NCBI GenBank assembly: GCA_900550195.1
Contig: URRB01000001.1
Coordinates: forward strand, 1-64,000
DNA: 64,000 nucleotides
Origin: an uncultured Collinsella sp.
GTDB taxonomy: Bacteria; Actinomycetota; Coriobacteriia; Coriobacteriales; Coriobacteriaceae
Direction: 5' to 3'
The notes under the pieces are model-generated. The model saw nothing but the letters and a program-made list of their open reading frames with translations. It made no database searches and was not told the DNA's origin. Within the stretch, counting starts at the first letter, position 1. Each line of letters opens with the position of its first letter. Position numbers and translations under genes: made by a program. Below, in pieces: positions 43,148 to 52,548 of the stretch.

Positions 43148-43350
43148 GTTCAACCCTTTCGAACGCTATGCCCGGGTACCCCACCGCGGGCTTTAATCTG
43201 CAATCAGATTATACTTCTGCGCGAATAATGATAGTGAGAAATTATTCTCGTCAGAGAATATAGTTCCGAATTACCGTGCATCTCGGCGTCGCTTCGGCGG
43301 AAAACAAAGGCGGAGCAGCCGTTCAGGTCGCCCCGCCGCAGTTAAACCGC
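43148..43350 (-). promoter_or_regulatory. Promoter region of modABC
   Basis: This 203-base gap separates mogA and modA. It contains an AT-rich segment with a GAGAA-ATTA-TTCTC dyad at 43236-43249 and related flanking GAGAATA and CGAATAAT elements. These may be a molybdate-dependent operator, though the sequence does not match the known enterobacterial ModE site. No terminator for mogA's upstream neighbour is involved here. Confidence 0.4.
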
Positions 43351-43830
43351 TTAGTTGGTATGTCCGCCGCCAGCTGTCATCTGAGCCGCATGCTCCAGCT
43401 GGTCTGCTATGGCCTCCCAGCTTTCGCGGGCGGCCTTCGTAGAACCGGGAAAGTTTACGACAAGTGTATGACCTCGTTGCATGCAAATAGCGCGCGAGAG
43501 CATGGCGCGGCGCGTCTTGGTCATCGAATACGCGCGGATTGCCTCTGCAATACCCGGCACATCGCGGTCGCAGACGGCACGCGTCGCCTCGGGCGTCACA
43601 TCTCGCATCGAAAGCCCCGTGCCGCCGCAGGTGAGCACGACATTGGCGTGGCACTCATCGGCAGCTTCCACAATGGCATCACCGATCTCGCTGACGTCGT
43701 CGCGCACGACCACATGTGAGGCGACCGTCCAGCCCTGTGCCTCGATAAGTTCCTCGAGTGCAGCTCCGGCCTCATCCTGCAAAAGATCGCGTGTGTCCGA
43801 GCACGTCACGATCGAAATCTTCAACTCCAT
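43351..43830 (-). CDS. mogA: Molybdopterin adenylyltransferase MogA
   Basis: A 159-residue protein of the MoaB/Mog family that adenylates molybdopterin before metal insertion by MoeA. VTCSDTRDLLQDEAG, TCGGTGLSMRDVTPEAT (the GGTG and PEA motifs) and NFPGSTKAARES are diagnostic. The start is the ATG at 43830, just after AGGAGG. It lies 10 bases downstream of moeA and is probably co-transcribed with it. MoaB is the alternative name; the pairing with moeA favours MogA. Confidence 0.9.
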   Translation of the reverse strand: MELKISIVTCSDTRDLLQDEAGAALEELIEAQGWTVASHVVVRDDVSEIGDAIVEAADECHANVVLTCGGTGLSMRDVTPEATRAVCDRDVPGIAEAIRAYSMTKTRRAMLSRAICMQRGHTLVVNFPGSTKAARESWEAIADQLEHAAQMTAGGGHTN

Positions 43831-43840
43831 AGCGTTCCTC

Positions 43841-45103
43841 CTATAGCGCCGTTCCCTCGGGCAGGTCGACGCGAACAACGTCCACGGCATCTCCCGCCTT
43901 GAGCTCGCACGGTCCTTCGTCAATACGCAACAGGCAGTTCGCACGCTGCATAGTTCCAAGCAGCGCCGAATTCTGTGTCTTAGCCTCGGTCACCAACAAC
44001 TCACCGGTCTCGGGGTCGCGCAAAACCGTGGCGCGATCGAAGAAGCGGCGATGCTGTCGCTTTTTCACGCCGTGCGTGAGCGTCGCCTGCTGCACGGGAC
44101 GCGTACCCTCGGCAAAGCCGCGCATCTTGCGAATCGCCGGGCGGGCGAGCATCTCAAAGCCCACATACGCCGCGGCCGGATTGCCTGAAAGCCCCAGGTA
44201 GGGCTTACCCCCGAGCAAGCCAAACGTGATGGCCTTGCCCGGACGCATCGAGATGCGGTCAAACAGCACCTCGCCCTCGCGCCGGACGAGCGCCGTCACA
44301 TAGTCGTAATCGCCCGCCGAGGCGCCACCGCTCGTAATGACAAAATCGCACTCTCGCGTGGCGCGATGTACCAGCTCGGCAATCGCTTGCTCATCATCGG
44401 GCGCGATGCCGTAGAACACGGGCTCGGCGCCGGCATCGAGTGCCTCGGCCATCAGCGCCGAGGAGTTGGAATCGCGAATCTGACCACGCGCCGGTACCTT
44501 ACTCGGTGCGACCAGTTCCGTGCCCAGCGAGATGATGCCCACACGCGGGGCAGCGTGCACCTTCACGCTCGCGTATCCGGCGCTCGCCAGCAGACCCGCG
44601 CCCGCCGGAGCCACGACCTCGCCGGCGTGCATCACAACATCGCCGGCATGGGCCTCCTCGGCAGCAGAGCGAACGTTCTCCCCTACCTTGGCCGGCGCCG
44701 AAAAGCGAACGTGCGAGCCCTCGTTGCCGTCACTGTCGAGCACATCGACGATCTCGTACTTCACCACGGCATCGGCACCCTCGGGCACCGGCGCGCCTGT
44801 CATGATGCGGACCGCCTCGCCCGCACCGATTGCGCCCTCAAACACATGGCCCGCGGCCTCGTGTCCGATAACGTCGAGCGTCACCGGCGCCTCGCCAGAT
44901 GTCTGCACCAAGTCCGCCGAGCGCACGGCATATCCGTCCATAGCGCTGTTGGCAAACGGCGAGATATCGATATCGGCCACCGCGTCCTCGGCCAAGGGAA
45001 AACCAGCCGCCTGCCACACGGGAATCTCGACGAGATCGGTCGGAGCAACGTGCGACAGGACAATCGACTGTGCGTCCTCCAGTGGAATGAGTTTCTCTGC
45101 CAT
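43841..45103 (-). CDS. moeA: Molybdopterin molybdenumtransferase MoeA
   Basis: A 420-residue protein that inserts molybdenum into adenylylated molybdopterin. DISPFANSAMDGYAV near residue 50, TGAPVPEGADAVVKYE and TSGGASAGDYDYV are family hallmarks, and GLSGNPAAAYVGFE lies near the active site. The start is the ATG at 45103 after AAGAGG. It is divergent from the ClC gene. With mogA, mobA and modABC it makes this window self-sufficient for the late steps of cofactor assembly; early steps (moaA, moaC, moaE) are not here. Confidence 0.93.
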   Translation of the reverse strand: MAEKLIPLEDAQSIVLSHVAPTDLVEIPVWQAAGFPLAEDAVADIDISPFANSAMDGYAVRSADLVQTSGEAPVTLDVIGHEAAGHVFEGAIGAGEAVRIMTGAPVPEGADAVVKYEIVDVLDSDGNEGSHVRFSAPAKVGENVRSAAEEAHAGDVVMHAGEVVAPAGAGLLASAGYASVKVHAAPRVGIISLGTELVAPSKVPARGQIRDSNSSALMAEALDAGAEPVFYGIAPDDEQAIAELVHRATRECDFVITSGGASAGDYDYVTALVRREGEVLFDRISMRPGKAITFGLLGGKPYLGLSGNPAAAYVGFEMLARPAIRKMRGFAEGTRPVQQATLTHGVKKRQHRRFFDRATVLRDPETGELLVTEAKTQNSALLGTMQRANCLLRIDEGPCELKAGDAVDVVRVDLPEGTAL

Positions 45104-45313
45104 ATGCACCTCTTAATGCCACGGCGCACAACAGGGGCGCCAATTCTTTATGCTTGTCTCAGTATAATCCCCCAACGCACGACCGCGACTCGGCCTGTAC
45201 CCGCAAATACACCTGTCGGTTGCAGGCCGCGAAACAGAATGGAAACCAACCCACCGGCTCGTCGCGTTTACCGCGTTTTATAATGCTTGCGTTGCAACCT
45301 AAAAGAGGAACGT

Positions 45314-46735
45314 ATGGCTCATAACGACAAACCCGAAAGCGCAAACAAAGCGCAGGATCATTCCCAGCCGCTCGACGACGGCGGCTTTTTCTCCCTTAAT
45401 GACGTCATCACGGCAGGCAGGCATCAACTTACCCGCTCCGAGCATCTCTTGGCTGCCGACACGCGCCGCAACGCCCGCAACCTACTTGCGAGCGCTAAGT
45501 TGCTCGTACTCGTCGTCATCGTCTCGCTCGCCATGGGCGTTGCCGCTTGGGCGTTTTTGGCCTCGCTGAATATCGCGACCGATTATCGCGAGCACCACGT
45601 GTGGATTTACGCGTTGCTTCCCGTTGTGGGCGTTGCCACCGCATGGGTGTACAAAAACCACGGCCTTGCCGCCAAACGAGGTAACAACCTGGTCATCGAC
45701 TCCGCCCTGGGCACACGCCTTATCCATATGCGCATGGCCGTCCTCACCTTCGTCTGCTCCACACTCACGCACCTAACAGGCGGATCGGCCGGCCGCGAGG
45801 GCGCCGCGGTGCAGATTGGCGGCACCATCGCCAGCAACATCTCGAGCCTCGCCCACCTCAAAAAGCATGACCACCACGACCTCATGCTCGCCGGCATCTC
45901 GTCGGCCTTTGGCGCCGTATTCGGTTCACCCCTCGCCGGAGCCTTCTTTGGCATGGAGATGTGCTTTATCGGCAAGATCGACTACACCGCGGGCATCTAC
46001 TGCCTGGTCGCCTCGTTTACCGGCTACTTTACATCACTTGCCCTGGGTACCGAGTACGAAGCGAATGTCATCGCCAGCGTTCCCGCTATGACGCCCACAA
46101 CGGTCGTCATCGTTGTTATCAGCGCCATTATCTTCGGTCTGACGGCACGCCTCTTTGCCTGGTCAGTTCGAACCGTCAAGAGCCTGTACGGTCGCTTTAT
46201 CACCAATTATCTTATTCGCGCACTCATAGGTGCACTCGTGGTTTTGGCCGCCTATGCCCTCCTCGACGCCTGGGACTACGCCGGCCTTTCCACGTGGCTT
46301 TCCGGCGCCGGATTTGCCGGCAACACCACCCTGGCGGACGCAGTCATCAAGTTGGTCGTCACAGCGCTCACCCTGGGCGCCGGCTTCCAAGGCGGCGAGG
46401 TCACGCCCCTGTTTGGTATCGGTGCGGCGCTCGGCGGCTGGATCGGTTGCCTCGTCGGAATCGATCCCAGCTTTCTAGCAGCGCTGGGCATGCTCGGCGT
46501 GTTCTGCGCCGGCCTTAACGTGCCTATCACCAGCTGTATGATGGCCATCGACCTGTTCCACGGCACGGCAGCCGGGTTCTTTGTCATCGTGGCCTTTATC
46601 AGCTACCTAACCGCCGGACACCGCGGCGTGTACCCCGCCCAGCGCATCATCTCGCCCAAGCGCCGTTCGCTTATTGTGGATGAGGGCGGTACGGTAGCGG
46701 ATGCTATCGAGCGCCACAACGACCTGATAGAGTAG
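45314..46735 (+). CDS. ClC-family chloride channel/antiporter
   Basis: A 473-residue membrane protein with about 11-12 spans. GGSAGREGAAVQIGG carries the gating glutamate, GAVFGSPLAGAFFGMEM follows, and GAGFQGGEVTPLFGIGAALG is the third selectivity-region motif. The start is the ATG at 45314 with AAAGAGG upstream. The N-terminal 60 residues are charged and cytoplasmic. Chloride/proton exchange is likely; fluoride or other anions are possible. It is transcribed divergently from moeA. Confidence 0.9.
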   Translation: MAHNDKPESANKAQDHSQPLDDGGFFSLNDVITAGRHQLTRSEHLLAADTRRNARNLLASAKLLVLVVIVSLAMGVAAWAFLASLNIATDYREHHVWIYALLPVVGVATAWVYKNHGLAAKRGNNLVIDSALGTRLIHMRMAVLTFVCSTLTHLTGGSAGREGAAVQIGGTIASNISSLAHLKKHDHHDLMLAGISSAFGAVFGSPLAGAFFGMEMCFIGKIDYTAGIYCLVASFTGYFTSLALGTEYEANVIASVPAMTPTTVVIVVISAIIFGLTARLFAWSVRTVKSLYGRFITNYLIRALIGALVVLAAYALLDAWDYAGLSTWLSGAGFAGNTTLADAVIKLVVTALTLGAGFQGGEVTPLFGIGAALGGWIGCLVGIDPSFLAALGMLGVFCAGLNVPITSCMMAIDLFHGTAAGFFVIVAFISYLTAGHRGVYPAQRIISPKRRSLIVDEGGTVADAIERHNDLIE

Positions 46736-46822
46736 ACGTAAGTATTCGACGTGCAGCCACAATCGGGGGCAATTCGACCTGAGCGCGACCGCACCGTCAC
46801 GTCATACGCCGGGAGTCGCCCC

Positions 46823-47785
46823 ATGCACGCAACTGATTTTGGCCTCACGCTCATCATCGCCAACCCAGCCGCCCAGTCGGGTGCGGCGCGCGAAGTTGCC
46901 GAGCGCCTGCAACGCTTTTTGGATATGACCGCGCGCGCATCCCAGTTTGACCTGATGCTGACCGAGCGCATGGGACACGCCAAGGAGCTGGCCGCACAGG
47001 CTCAGGGCTATCGCACCGTTATCGCCCTTGGCGGCGACGGCGTGATTCACGAGGTCGTCAACGGGCTTATGACGCAAGAGGAGGACACCCGCCCCGCTCT
47101 TGCCATCCTACCCGTGGGCTCCGGCAACGATTTTGCCCAAACGCTCGGCATCGACGATTTCTCCGGTAAGGATTTTGGCGCGCTGCTCACCTGCGAGCTG
47201 CAGCGTCAGGACATCGGGCGCATTCGCTTATGGAACCCCACAAGCGGCAGCGGCGAGGCTACCGTTGAGTACTACGACCAGACGCTTTCGGTCGGCATCG
47301 ATGCCGCCATCGGCCTTGGCACCACCGAGCTACGCAAAAAGACGAGCCTCACCGGCGCGCCGCTCTACACTCTTTCGGGACTTGAGCAGTTTGGCCTACG
47401 CTATCGCAATTACCCCATGACAGTCAGCTTTGACGGGGCGCCCGCCGAGCGCGTAAGGGCGATCATCATGGCGATTCAGCTGGGTCCTACCTATGGCTCG
47501 GGCTATCGCATCTGTCCCGACGCCGACCCCTGTGACGGCATACTCGACGTCTGCTACGCCTGCGGCCCCGTCCCTCGCGCGGTTGCCCTGCCTATGTTTC
47601 TTTCGGCCAAGGACGGCCACCATACCAAGTTGCCGCCGGTTCGCATGCGCCGCTGCCGCCATGCCGAGCTCACCTTTGAGGAGCCCGACTACCCCATTCA
47701 GGCCGACGGCGAGCCCGTTGTCGCCTCGCGCATCGAGGTCGACATCCTCGCCGGCGCCCTCCACGTCTGGCACCCCACCCGCTAA
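46823..47785 (+). CDS. Diacylglycerol/lipid kinase family protein
   Basis: A 320-residue DagK-catalytic-domain protein. IIANPAAQSGAAREV, ALGGDGVIHEVVNGL and LPVGSGNDFAQTLG are the nucleotide-binding motifs. The C-terminal beta-sandwich domain includes IMAIQLGPTYGSGYR and an HHTK-like active loop (DGHHTKLPP). It phosphorylates a lipid such as diacylglycerol. The start is the ATG at 46823 after GGGAG. The gene follows clc by 87 bases and ends just before long repeat copy 4. Confidence 0.88.
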   Translation: MHATDFGLTLIIANPAAQSGAAREVAERLQRFLDMTARASQFDLMLTERMGHAKELAAQAQGYRTVIALGGDGVIHEVVNGLMTQEEDTRPALAILPVGSGNDFAQTLGIDDFSGKDFGALLTCELQRQDIGRIRLWNPTSGSGEATVEYYDQTLSVGIDAAIGLGTTELRKKTSLTGAPLYTLSGLEQFGLRYRNYPMTVSFDGAPAERVRAIIMAIQLGPTYGSGYRICPDADPCDGILDVCYACGPVPRAVALPMFLSAKDGHHTKLPPVRMRRCRHAELTFEEPDYPIQADGEPVVASRIEVDILAGALHVWHPTR

Positions 47786-47792
47786 CCCCACC

Positions 47793-47863
47793 TAAGTTGC
47801 GGTGAAATAGGGACTGTTTATGTAGCTAAAGCCGCAAAACAGTCCCTATTTCACCGCAACTTA
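47793..47863. repeat. Long inverted repeat, family copy 4
   Basis: Perfect 27-base arms at 47793-47819 and 47837-47863 around a 17-base loop. The outer ends are TAAGTTGCGGTGAAATA; the inner part is GGGACTGTTT, different from copies 2 and 3 but related to CGGACTG in copy 1. It separates two convergent genes, so it could serve as a shared transcription end. Confidence 0.92.
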
Positions 47864-47872
47864 TTGATAAGA

Positions 47873-48253
47873 TCATTCCTCCCCGCCCGGCTTGCGACGG
47901 TTGGCCTTTTTAATGGCGTTGAAGTGCTTGTCATTGAGCCTGCGCTGGCGAGAGCGCTGAGGCACCTTGGTCTTTACGCGTCGGCGCGGCGGACGGCCAC
48001 GACGCTCAAGCTCTGCACGCAGCTTACGCAGACAGCAGATACGGTTCTGGAACTGGCTGCGGCTCTCGCGCGCCGTCACGGTAATTCCCGAAGGGATATG
48101 TTTCATGCGCACCGCCGAATCCGTCGTGTTGACGCCTTGTCCGCCCGGACCAGTCGCGCGAAACACCTGCACCTCGCAATCGCGCGCCAACTCCTCGGCC
48201 GACATCTCGGCATAGCGCGCATACTCGCGCCATCCCATCTTGTTCTCGTCCAT
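47873..48253 (-). CDS. Release-factor-like peptidyl-tRNA hydrolase (ArfB-like)
   Basis: A 126-residue protein with the class I release-factor catalytic segment: [19 protein letters not shown] with GGQ at 37-39, then SRSQFQNR. It has no codon-recognition domain. The C-terminal half is very basic ([15 protein letters not shown]), as in ArfB/YaeJ, where the tail enters the mRNA channel of stalled ribosomes. The start is the ATG at 48253 after GGGGAGG. Ribosome rescue is the likely role; a specialised PrfH-like role is possible. Confidence 0.82.
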   Translation of the reverse strand: MDENKMGWREYARYAEMSAEELARDCEVQVFRATGPGGQGVNTTDSAVRMKHIPSGITVTARESRSQFQNRICCLRKLRAELERRGRPPRRRVKTKVPQRSRQRRLNDKHFNAIKKANRRKPGGEE

Positions 48254-48269
48254 ATCAACACCTCCCCTC

Positions 48270-48308
48270 ATACAAAAAATGTGACAAAGGGAAAGCCCTT
48301 TGTCACAT
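48270..48308 (-). terminator. xpt terminator
   Basis: ATGTGACAAAGGG (48279-48291) and CCCTTTGTCACAT (48296-48308) are perfect arms around AAAG. On the minus strand it is followed by TTTTTTG. It lies 27 bases past the xpt stop. The arm sequence TGTGACAA recurs in the repeat at 56252-56283. Confidence 0.88.
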
Positions 48309-48335
48309 CGCATACCAATCGCTTGTGTTGCGCGC

Positions 48336-48914
48336 TTAGGCGAAGGTGATCTCGCCGGTCTCGCAGTCCATATCGGCAATACGGGCCAGGCTCTCGACGC
48401 GGAAGCCGCGCTCGCGGAGCTTATCGCCGCCGCCCTGGAAGCCCTTCTCCACTGCAATGCCAATACCGGACACCTCGGCACCCGCAGCCTCGCAGATCTT
48501 GATAAGGCCCTCGAGCGCGCAGCCATTGGCCAAGAAGTCGTCGATGATCAGGACCTTGTCGCCCTCAGACAGGAAGCGCTTGCCAACGATGACCGGGTAC
48601 TCCTTCTGCTTGGTAAAGGAGTAGATGGTCGTGGCATACTGCTCGCCGTCTAGGTTGATGGACTGTGCCTTCTTGGCAAAGACCACCGGCACGCCGCCAA
48701 AATGCTGGGCTGCAATGCAAGCCATGCCAATGCCCGAAGCCTCAATCGTCAGAATCTTGTTGATCTCGACACCCTCGAACAGACGGGCCCACTCGGCACC
48801 CATGTGGTCAAATAACTCAACGTCGCACTGGTGGTTGAGGAAGGCATCAACCTTAAGGACGTTACCGGCCTTTACGATGCCGTCATGGCGAATACGATCC
48901 TCAAGCTCCTGCAT
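48336..48914 (-). CDS. xpt: Xanthine phosphoribosyltransferase
   Basis: A 192-residue type I phosphoribosyltransferase that converts xanthine to XMP with [22 protein letters not shown] is the PRPP-binding motif, LTIEASGIG the N-terminal substrate loop, and [16 protein letters not shown] the flexible loop. Length and motifs match Bacillus Xpt (194). No purine riboswitch is apparent in the 158 bases upstream. It may be linked in function to a purine-type molybdenum hydroxylase, but the genes are far apart. Confidence 0.94.
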   Translation of the reverse strand: MQELEDRIRHDGIVKAGNVLKVDAFLNHQCDVELFDHMGAEWARLFEGVEINKILTIEASGIGMACIAAQHFGGVPVVFAKKAQSINLDGEQYATTIYSFTKQKEYPVIVGKRFLSEGDKVLIIDDFLANGCALEGLIKICEAAGAEVSGIGIAVEKGFQGGGDKLRERGFRVESLARIADMDCETGEITFA

Positions 48915-49072
48915 GGCGCAACCCCTTCTCGCGGCAACGATACCGCGCGATTAATAAACGTTGTTCGATAGTCTACCACGGACCGACCCCCGCCCGTCCC
49001 ACAAGCCGCATCGCACTATAAAGCCGCAAGACCAGTAGATGGGCCGATTCGTGGCAAGCCTGCCTCCACAAG

Positions 49073-50377
49073 CTAATGGCGGGCGCGCATCCTCACCAAA
49101 CGCACCATGGCGAGCGCAAAGCCCACGGCTGCCACGGCCATCAACACATAGAACACCGAACGAAAACCAAACAGGAACACATCCGGACGGCCTGCAACAA
49201 AACTGGTCACGGCCTCACTCATCGCCACGCTCATCTGCCCATATAGGATATGCGATGCCGCCGTAATGCCAACTGCCATACCCGCGTAGCGCGCCAAACT
49301 GCCCAAGCTGCCCGCAAAGCCGAGTGCTTCGCGCGGAGACGAGCCCATATACAGCGAGTTATTGGGGCTCTGGAAAATCGACGTACCGCACGACATAAAC
49401 GCGACGCAGCACACGATCACAGGGATAGAAGAGTGCTCGTCGAGCGTGCTTACCGCAAAAAGACCGCATACGTACACGCCCAGGCCGACTGCCGTGGGGC
49501 CCTCGCAGCCAACACGGTCCGAAACCGTACCCGAAAGCGGGCCGATAAAGGCATTCACCATCGGCAGCGCCAAAAAGAGTAGTCCAGAGATGTCAGAACC
49601 AAAGCCGTGGGCGTCCTGAAAATAGAACGGCAGAATAAACTCGGATGCGCCAATGCCAACGAACACGATGAGCATGCAGACAAGGTTGATGGTGAAGGCC
49701 GAATTTGCAAAACAGCGGCGAGCAGCCTCGGCAAGGGGCATGGGGCGTTCGCCAGCCTCTGGCCTAACATGCGGCAGCGTGTAGAGCCCCACGATAAACG
49801 AGATGACGCCGATGGGCAGGTTGATGAGGAAGATGCTCTCCCAGGGAAAGCTTGTCACCAGCATGCCGCCGAGCACGGGGCCACACATCATGCCGAGGGC
49901 CACAAAGGTCGCGAGAATACCCATGGCACGACCTCGTTCGCGCGCCGGAAACGATTCGGTGATGATACCCATGTTGTTAGCCATGGCCGCTGCGCAACCG
50001 ATGCCCTGAACAATGCGTGCCAGGATAAGAACCTCGAGCGAGGCCGAAAGGCCGCACAGCAGCGAACCGACCGAAAAGACGATGACGCCCAGCTGGAACA
50101 CATTCACCTTGCCGCGCACATCACCCAGACGGCCAAACGGCAACATAGCCACGCATGTCGCAAGCAGATACACCGAACTCACCAGCTGGATGCGGTCGAG
50201 GCCCACGCCCAGCTCCTTTTGCATCACGGGCAGCGCCACGGTCACGACGGTCGAATCCAGACACACCATAAACGTCATGATGAGCACGGTAAACAGAATC
50301 GCCCATTTGTTCTTGCCATGGGTGTCGCCCTCTAGAGCAATGTGCTCGCGGCGCAGCTGCTCTGCAGTTTTCTCCAT
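49073..50377 (-). CDS. MFS drug/solute exporter (DHA2-like)
   Basis: A 434-residue major facilitator protein. LDSTVVTVALPVMQKELG near residue 35 is the DHA2 (EmrB/QacA) motif, FGRLGDVRGKVNVFQ the loop 2-3 motif, and GPVLGGMLVTSFPWESIFLINLP the motif C region of exporters. About 12 spans are visible, fewer than the usual 14. The start is the ATG at 50377 (MEKTAEQL), six bases after GAAAGG. The substrate is unknown. Confidence 0.88.
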   Translation of the reverse strand: MEKTAEQLRREHIALEGDTHGKNKWAILFTVLIMTFMVCLDSTVVTVALPVMQKELGVGLDRIQLVSSVYLLATCVAMLPFGRLGDVRGKVNVFQLGVIVFSVGSLLCGLSASLEVLILARIVQGIGCAAAMANNMGIITESFPARERGRAMGILATFVALGMMCGPVLGGMLVTSFPWESIFLINLPIGVISFIVGLYTLPHVRPEAGERPMPLAEAARRCFANSAFTINLVCMLIVFVGIGASEFILPFYFQDAHGFGSDISGLLFLALPMVNAFIGPLSGTVSDRVGCEGPTAVGLGVYVCGLFAVSTLDEHSSIPVIVCCVAFMSCGTSIFQSPNNSLYMGSSPREALGFAGSLGSLARYAGMAVGITAASHILYGQMSVAMSEAVTSFVAGRPDVFLFGFRSVFYVLMAVAAVGFALAMVRLVRMRARH

Positions 50378-50403
50378 ATCCATCCTTTCGAGTGGCCCAA
50401 CGC

Positions 50404-50451
50404 AAAAAAACGGGGCCCCAATCGCCTGCAAACAGCCGCGATTGGGGTCCC
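50404..50451 (-). terminator. metY terminator
   Basis: A long GC-rich stem pairs 50412-50425 with 50438-50451 (GGGGCCCCAATCGC with GCGATTGGGGTCCC, one G-T wobble). On the minus strand it is followed by GTTTTTTTGC. It lies about 70 bases past the metY stop and upstream of the exporter start. Confidence 0.9.
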
Positions 50452-50519
50452 GCCTACGGAATCGGAACGAAAGGTCGCCGAAGCTTTCTGCCAGCATCGG
50501 CACCTTGTAAGGAGCTAGC

Positions 50520-51803
50520 CTAGCACTGCTCGAGCGCCTGCTCAAGGTCAGCAATCAAGTCGGCCGTGTCCTCGAGGCCGCACGACAGGCGTACCATGTC
50601 GGCGGAAATGCCACAGGCGATGAGCTCTTCATCGTTCATCTGGCGATGCGTGGCGTTGGCAGGATGCAGGCAGCAAGTGCGGGCGTCGGCCACGTGCGTG
50701 GCGATCTGGGCGAGCTTGAGGCTCTTCATAAAGGTCTCGGCCGCCGCGCGACCACCGTTAAAGCCAAAGCTCACAACGCCGCAGGTACCGTTGGGCATGT
50801 ACTTCTGAGCCAGGTCATAGTACTTGTCGCCCTCCAGGCCCGGATAGCTCACGAAGCGCACCTTGGGATGACTCTGCAGGAACTTGGCAACGGCCAGGCC
50901 GTTCTCGCAATGACGCGGCATGCGCACATGCAGGCTCTCGAGCGAGCTGTTCAAGAAAAACGCCGCCTGCGGGTTCTGCATAGGACCAAGATCGCGCATG
51001 AGCTGCGCGGTAGCCTTGGTAATGAAGGCGCCCTCGCGACCGAACCTCTCGGCATAGGTCACGCCGTGGTAGCTCTCGTCGGGCGTGGTGAGACCCGGGA
51101 ACTTGTCCGCATGGGCCATCCAGTCAAACTGGCCATGGTCAACGATCACGCCGCCCAGATAGGCAGCATGTCCATCCATGTACTTGGTAGTGGAGTGCGT
51201 AACGATGTCGGCGCCCCATTCAAAGGGACGGCACATCACGGGCGTCGGGAAGGTGTTATCGACCATCAGCGGCACGCCGTGGTCATGCGCAGCCTTGGCA
51301 AAGCGCTCAATATCGAGCACGGCAAGGGCGGGATTGGCGATCGTCTCGCCAAAGACGAGCTTGGTATTGGGCTCAAAGGCTGCCTCGAGCTCTTCATCAG
51401 TGCAGTCGGGGGCAACGAACGTGCAGGTCAGCCCCATACGGCCCATGGTGTGGGCGAGCAAGTTGTACGTGCCGCCATAGATGGCAGAGCTCGCGACCAC
51501 GTGATCGCCGGCACCGGCCACGTTAAAGATCGCGAGGAAGTTCGCAGCCATGCCCGAGCTCGTGAGCATCGCGGCAGTGCCGCCCTCCATCTCGCAGATC
51601 TTGGCGGCAACCAGATCGCACGTGGGGTTCTGCAGACGGCTGTAGAAATAGCCCGACTCCTCCAGGTCAAACAGCTTGCCCATGTGCTCGGACGTGTCGT
51701 ACTTCCACGTGGTGGACTGGTAGATGGGCACCTGGCGCGGCTCGGCATCTCCCGGGTGATAGCCGCCCTGAACACATGTAGTACCGATGGTCTGCTCGCT
51801 CAT
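50520..51803 (-). CDS. metY: O-acetylhomoserine sulfhydrylase family enzyme
   Basis: A 427-residue PLP enzyme of the Cys/Met metabolism family. K207 in THSTTKYMDGH binds PLP. SRLQNPTCDLVAAKI, SSGMAANFLAIFNV and NPALAVLDIERFA match the MetY group, and the length is typical (about 425-430). It makes homocysteine from O-acetylhomoserine and sulfide; a methionine gamma-lyase activity is the main alternative. The start is the ATG at 51803 after GGGAG. I saw no SAM riboswitch or T-box in the 230 bases upstream. Confidence 0.9.
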   Translation of the reverse strand: MSEQTIGTTCVQGGYHPGDAEPRQVPIYQSTTWKYDTSEHMGKLFDLEESGYFYSRLQNPTCDLVAAKICEMEGGTAAMLTSSGMAANFLAIFNVAGAGDHVVASSAIYGGTYNLLAHTMGRMGLTCTFVAPDCTDEELEAAFEPNTKLVFGETIANPALAVLDIERFAKAAHDHGVPLMVDNTFPTPVMCRPFEWGADIVTHSTTKYMDGHAAYLGGVIVDHGQFDWMAHADKFPGLTTPDESYHGVTYAERFGREGAFITKATAQLMRDLGPMQNPQAAFFLNSSLESLHVRMPRHCENGLAVAKFLQSHPKVRFVSYPGLEGDKYYDLAQKYMPNGTCGVVSFGFNGGRAAAETFMKSLKLAQIATHVADARTCCLHPANATHRQMNDEELIACGISADMVRLSCGLEDTADLIADLEQALEQC

Positions 51804-52033
51804 ATCTAGCTCCCTTGCCTGGGTTACGTTTTATTCGGTTCACGATACCGCTACCCCGCACCCCTCTCAACCCATCCCCAAGGTGGGTTATGAGACAAAT
51901 TGATCCGGGGCATTTATCTCAAGCCTTGGACATTTGCTCGATAGATAAAAATGAGGCATACATGAAGCTCTCGATGATTACATGCACCGGCACGGGTACC
52001 ATAGGCGGGTACACCGTGACCAAGGAGACAACG

Positions 52034-52480
52034 ATGAAGCAAATCGATACGGCCCAGCTCGACATCACCGCCTGTCAGGCTCAGGCTGCCGAATACCACG
52101 CCCGTGGCTTTAACTGTGCACAGGCCGTCGCCTGTACGCTCGCGCCTGCCGTCGGGCTCGACCCCCAGGTCGCCTTTACCCTCACCGAGGGCTTTGGCGC
52201 CGGCATGGGCGGCATGACCGAGACCTGCGGCGCCATCTCGGGCGCCGTGGCCATCATGGGCTTCGTGATGAGCGACGGCATGGAAAACCCCAAGACCAAG
52301 GGCCAGACCTACAAGCTGTCGCGCGAGATTGCCAAGCGTTTTGGCGAGAAGAACACGACGACTGTCTGCGGCACGCTCAAGGGCATCGGATCGGACAAGG
52401 GTCCGCTCCGCAGCTGCCCCGGCTGCATCGACGATGCCGTCGAGATCGCCTGCGATGTGCTAAAGCAGCTCGCCGAGTAA
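52034..52480 (+). CDS. C_GCAxxG_C_C family redox protein
   Basis: A 148-residue protein with the family pattern: FNCAQAVACTLAP (C-x-x-A-V), TEGFGAGMGGMTETCGAISG, TVCGTLK and SCPGCIDDAVEIA. These conserved cysteines define the C_GCAxxG_C_C family, predicted redox-active proteins that often lie beside metal or sulfur enzymes. The start is the ATG at 52034, preceded by AAGGAG. An in-frame ATG at 51962 would add 24 residues with a weaker start signal. It is divergent from metY. The biochemical role is not known. Confidence 0.85.
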   Translation: MKQIDTAQLDITACQAQAAEYHARGFNCAQAVACTLAPAVGLDPQVAFTLTEGFGAGMGGMTETCGAISGAVAIMGFVMSDGMENPKTKGQTYKLSREIAKRFGEKNTTTVCGTLKGIGSDKGPLRSCPGCIDDAVEIACDVLKQLAE

Positions 52481-52499
52481 ACGGCGGCAACAGAAAAAC

Positions 52500-52544
52500 G
52501 ACGGCCGGCGCACTTGGGATTCATCCAAAAGCACGCCGGCCGTC
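52500..52544 (-). terminator. yigZ terminator, possibly bidirectional
   Basis: GACGGCCGGCG (52500-52510) and CGCCGGCCGTC (52534-52544) are perfect 11-base arms. On the minus strand the stem is followed by GTTTTTC. It lies between two convergent genes. Confidence 0.85.
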
Positions 52545-52548
52545 GCCG

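Noticed and set aside
48915..49072. Purine riboswitch upstream of xpt
   Set aside because: The conserved junction and loop sequences of the purine aptamer are not present.
51804..52033. SAM riboswitch or T-box in front of metY
   Set aside because: Only a short AACCCA/TGGGTT dyad is present. No T-box sequence or SAM-I core was seen.
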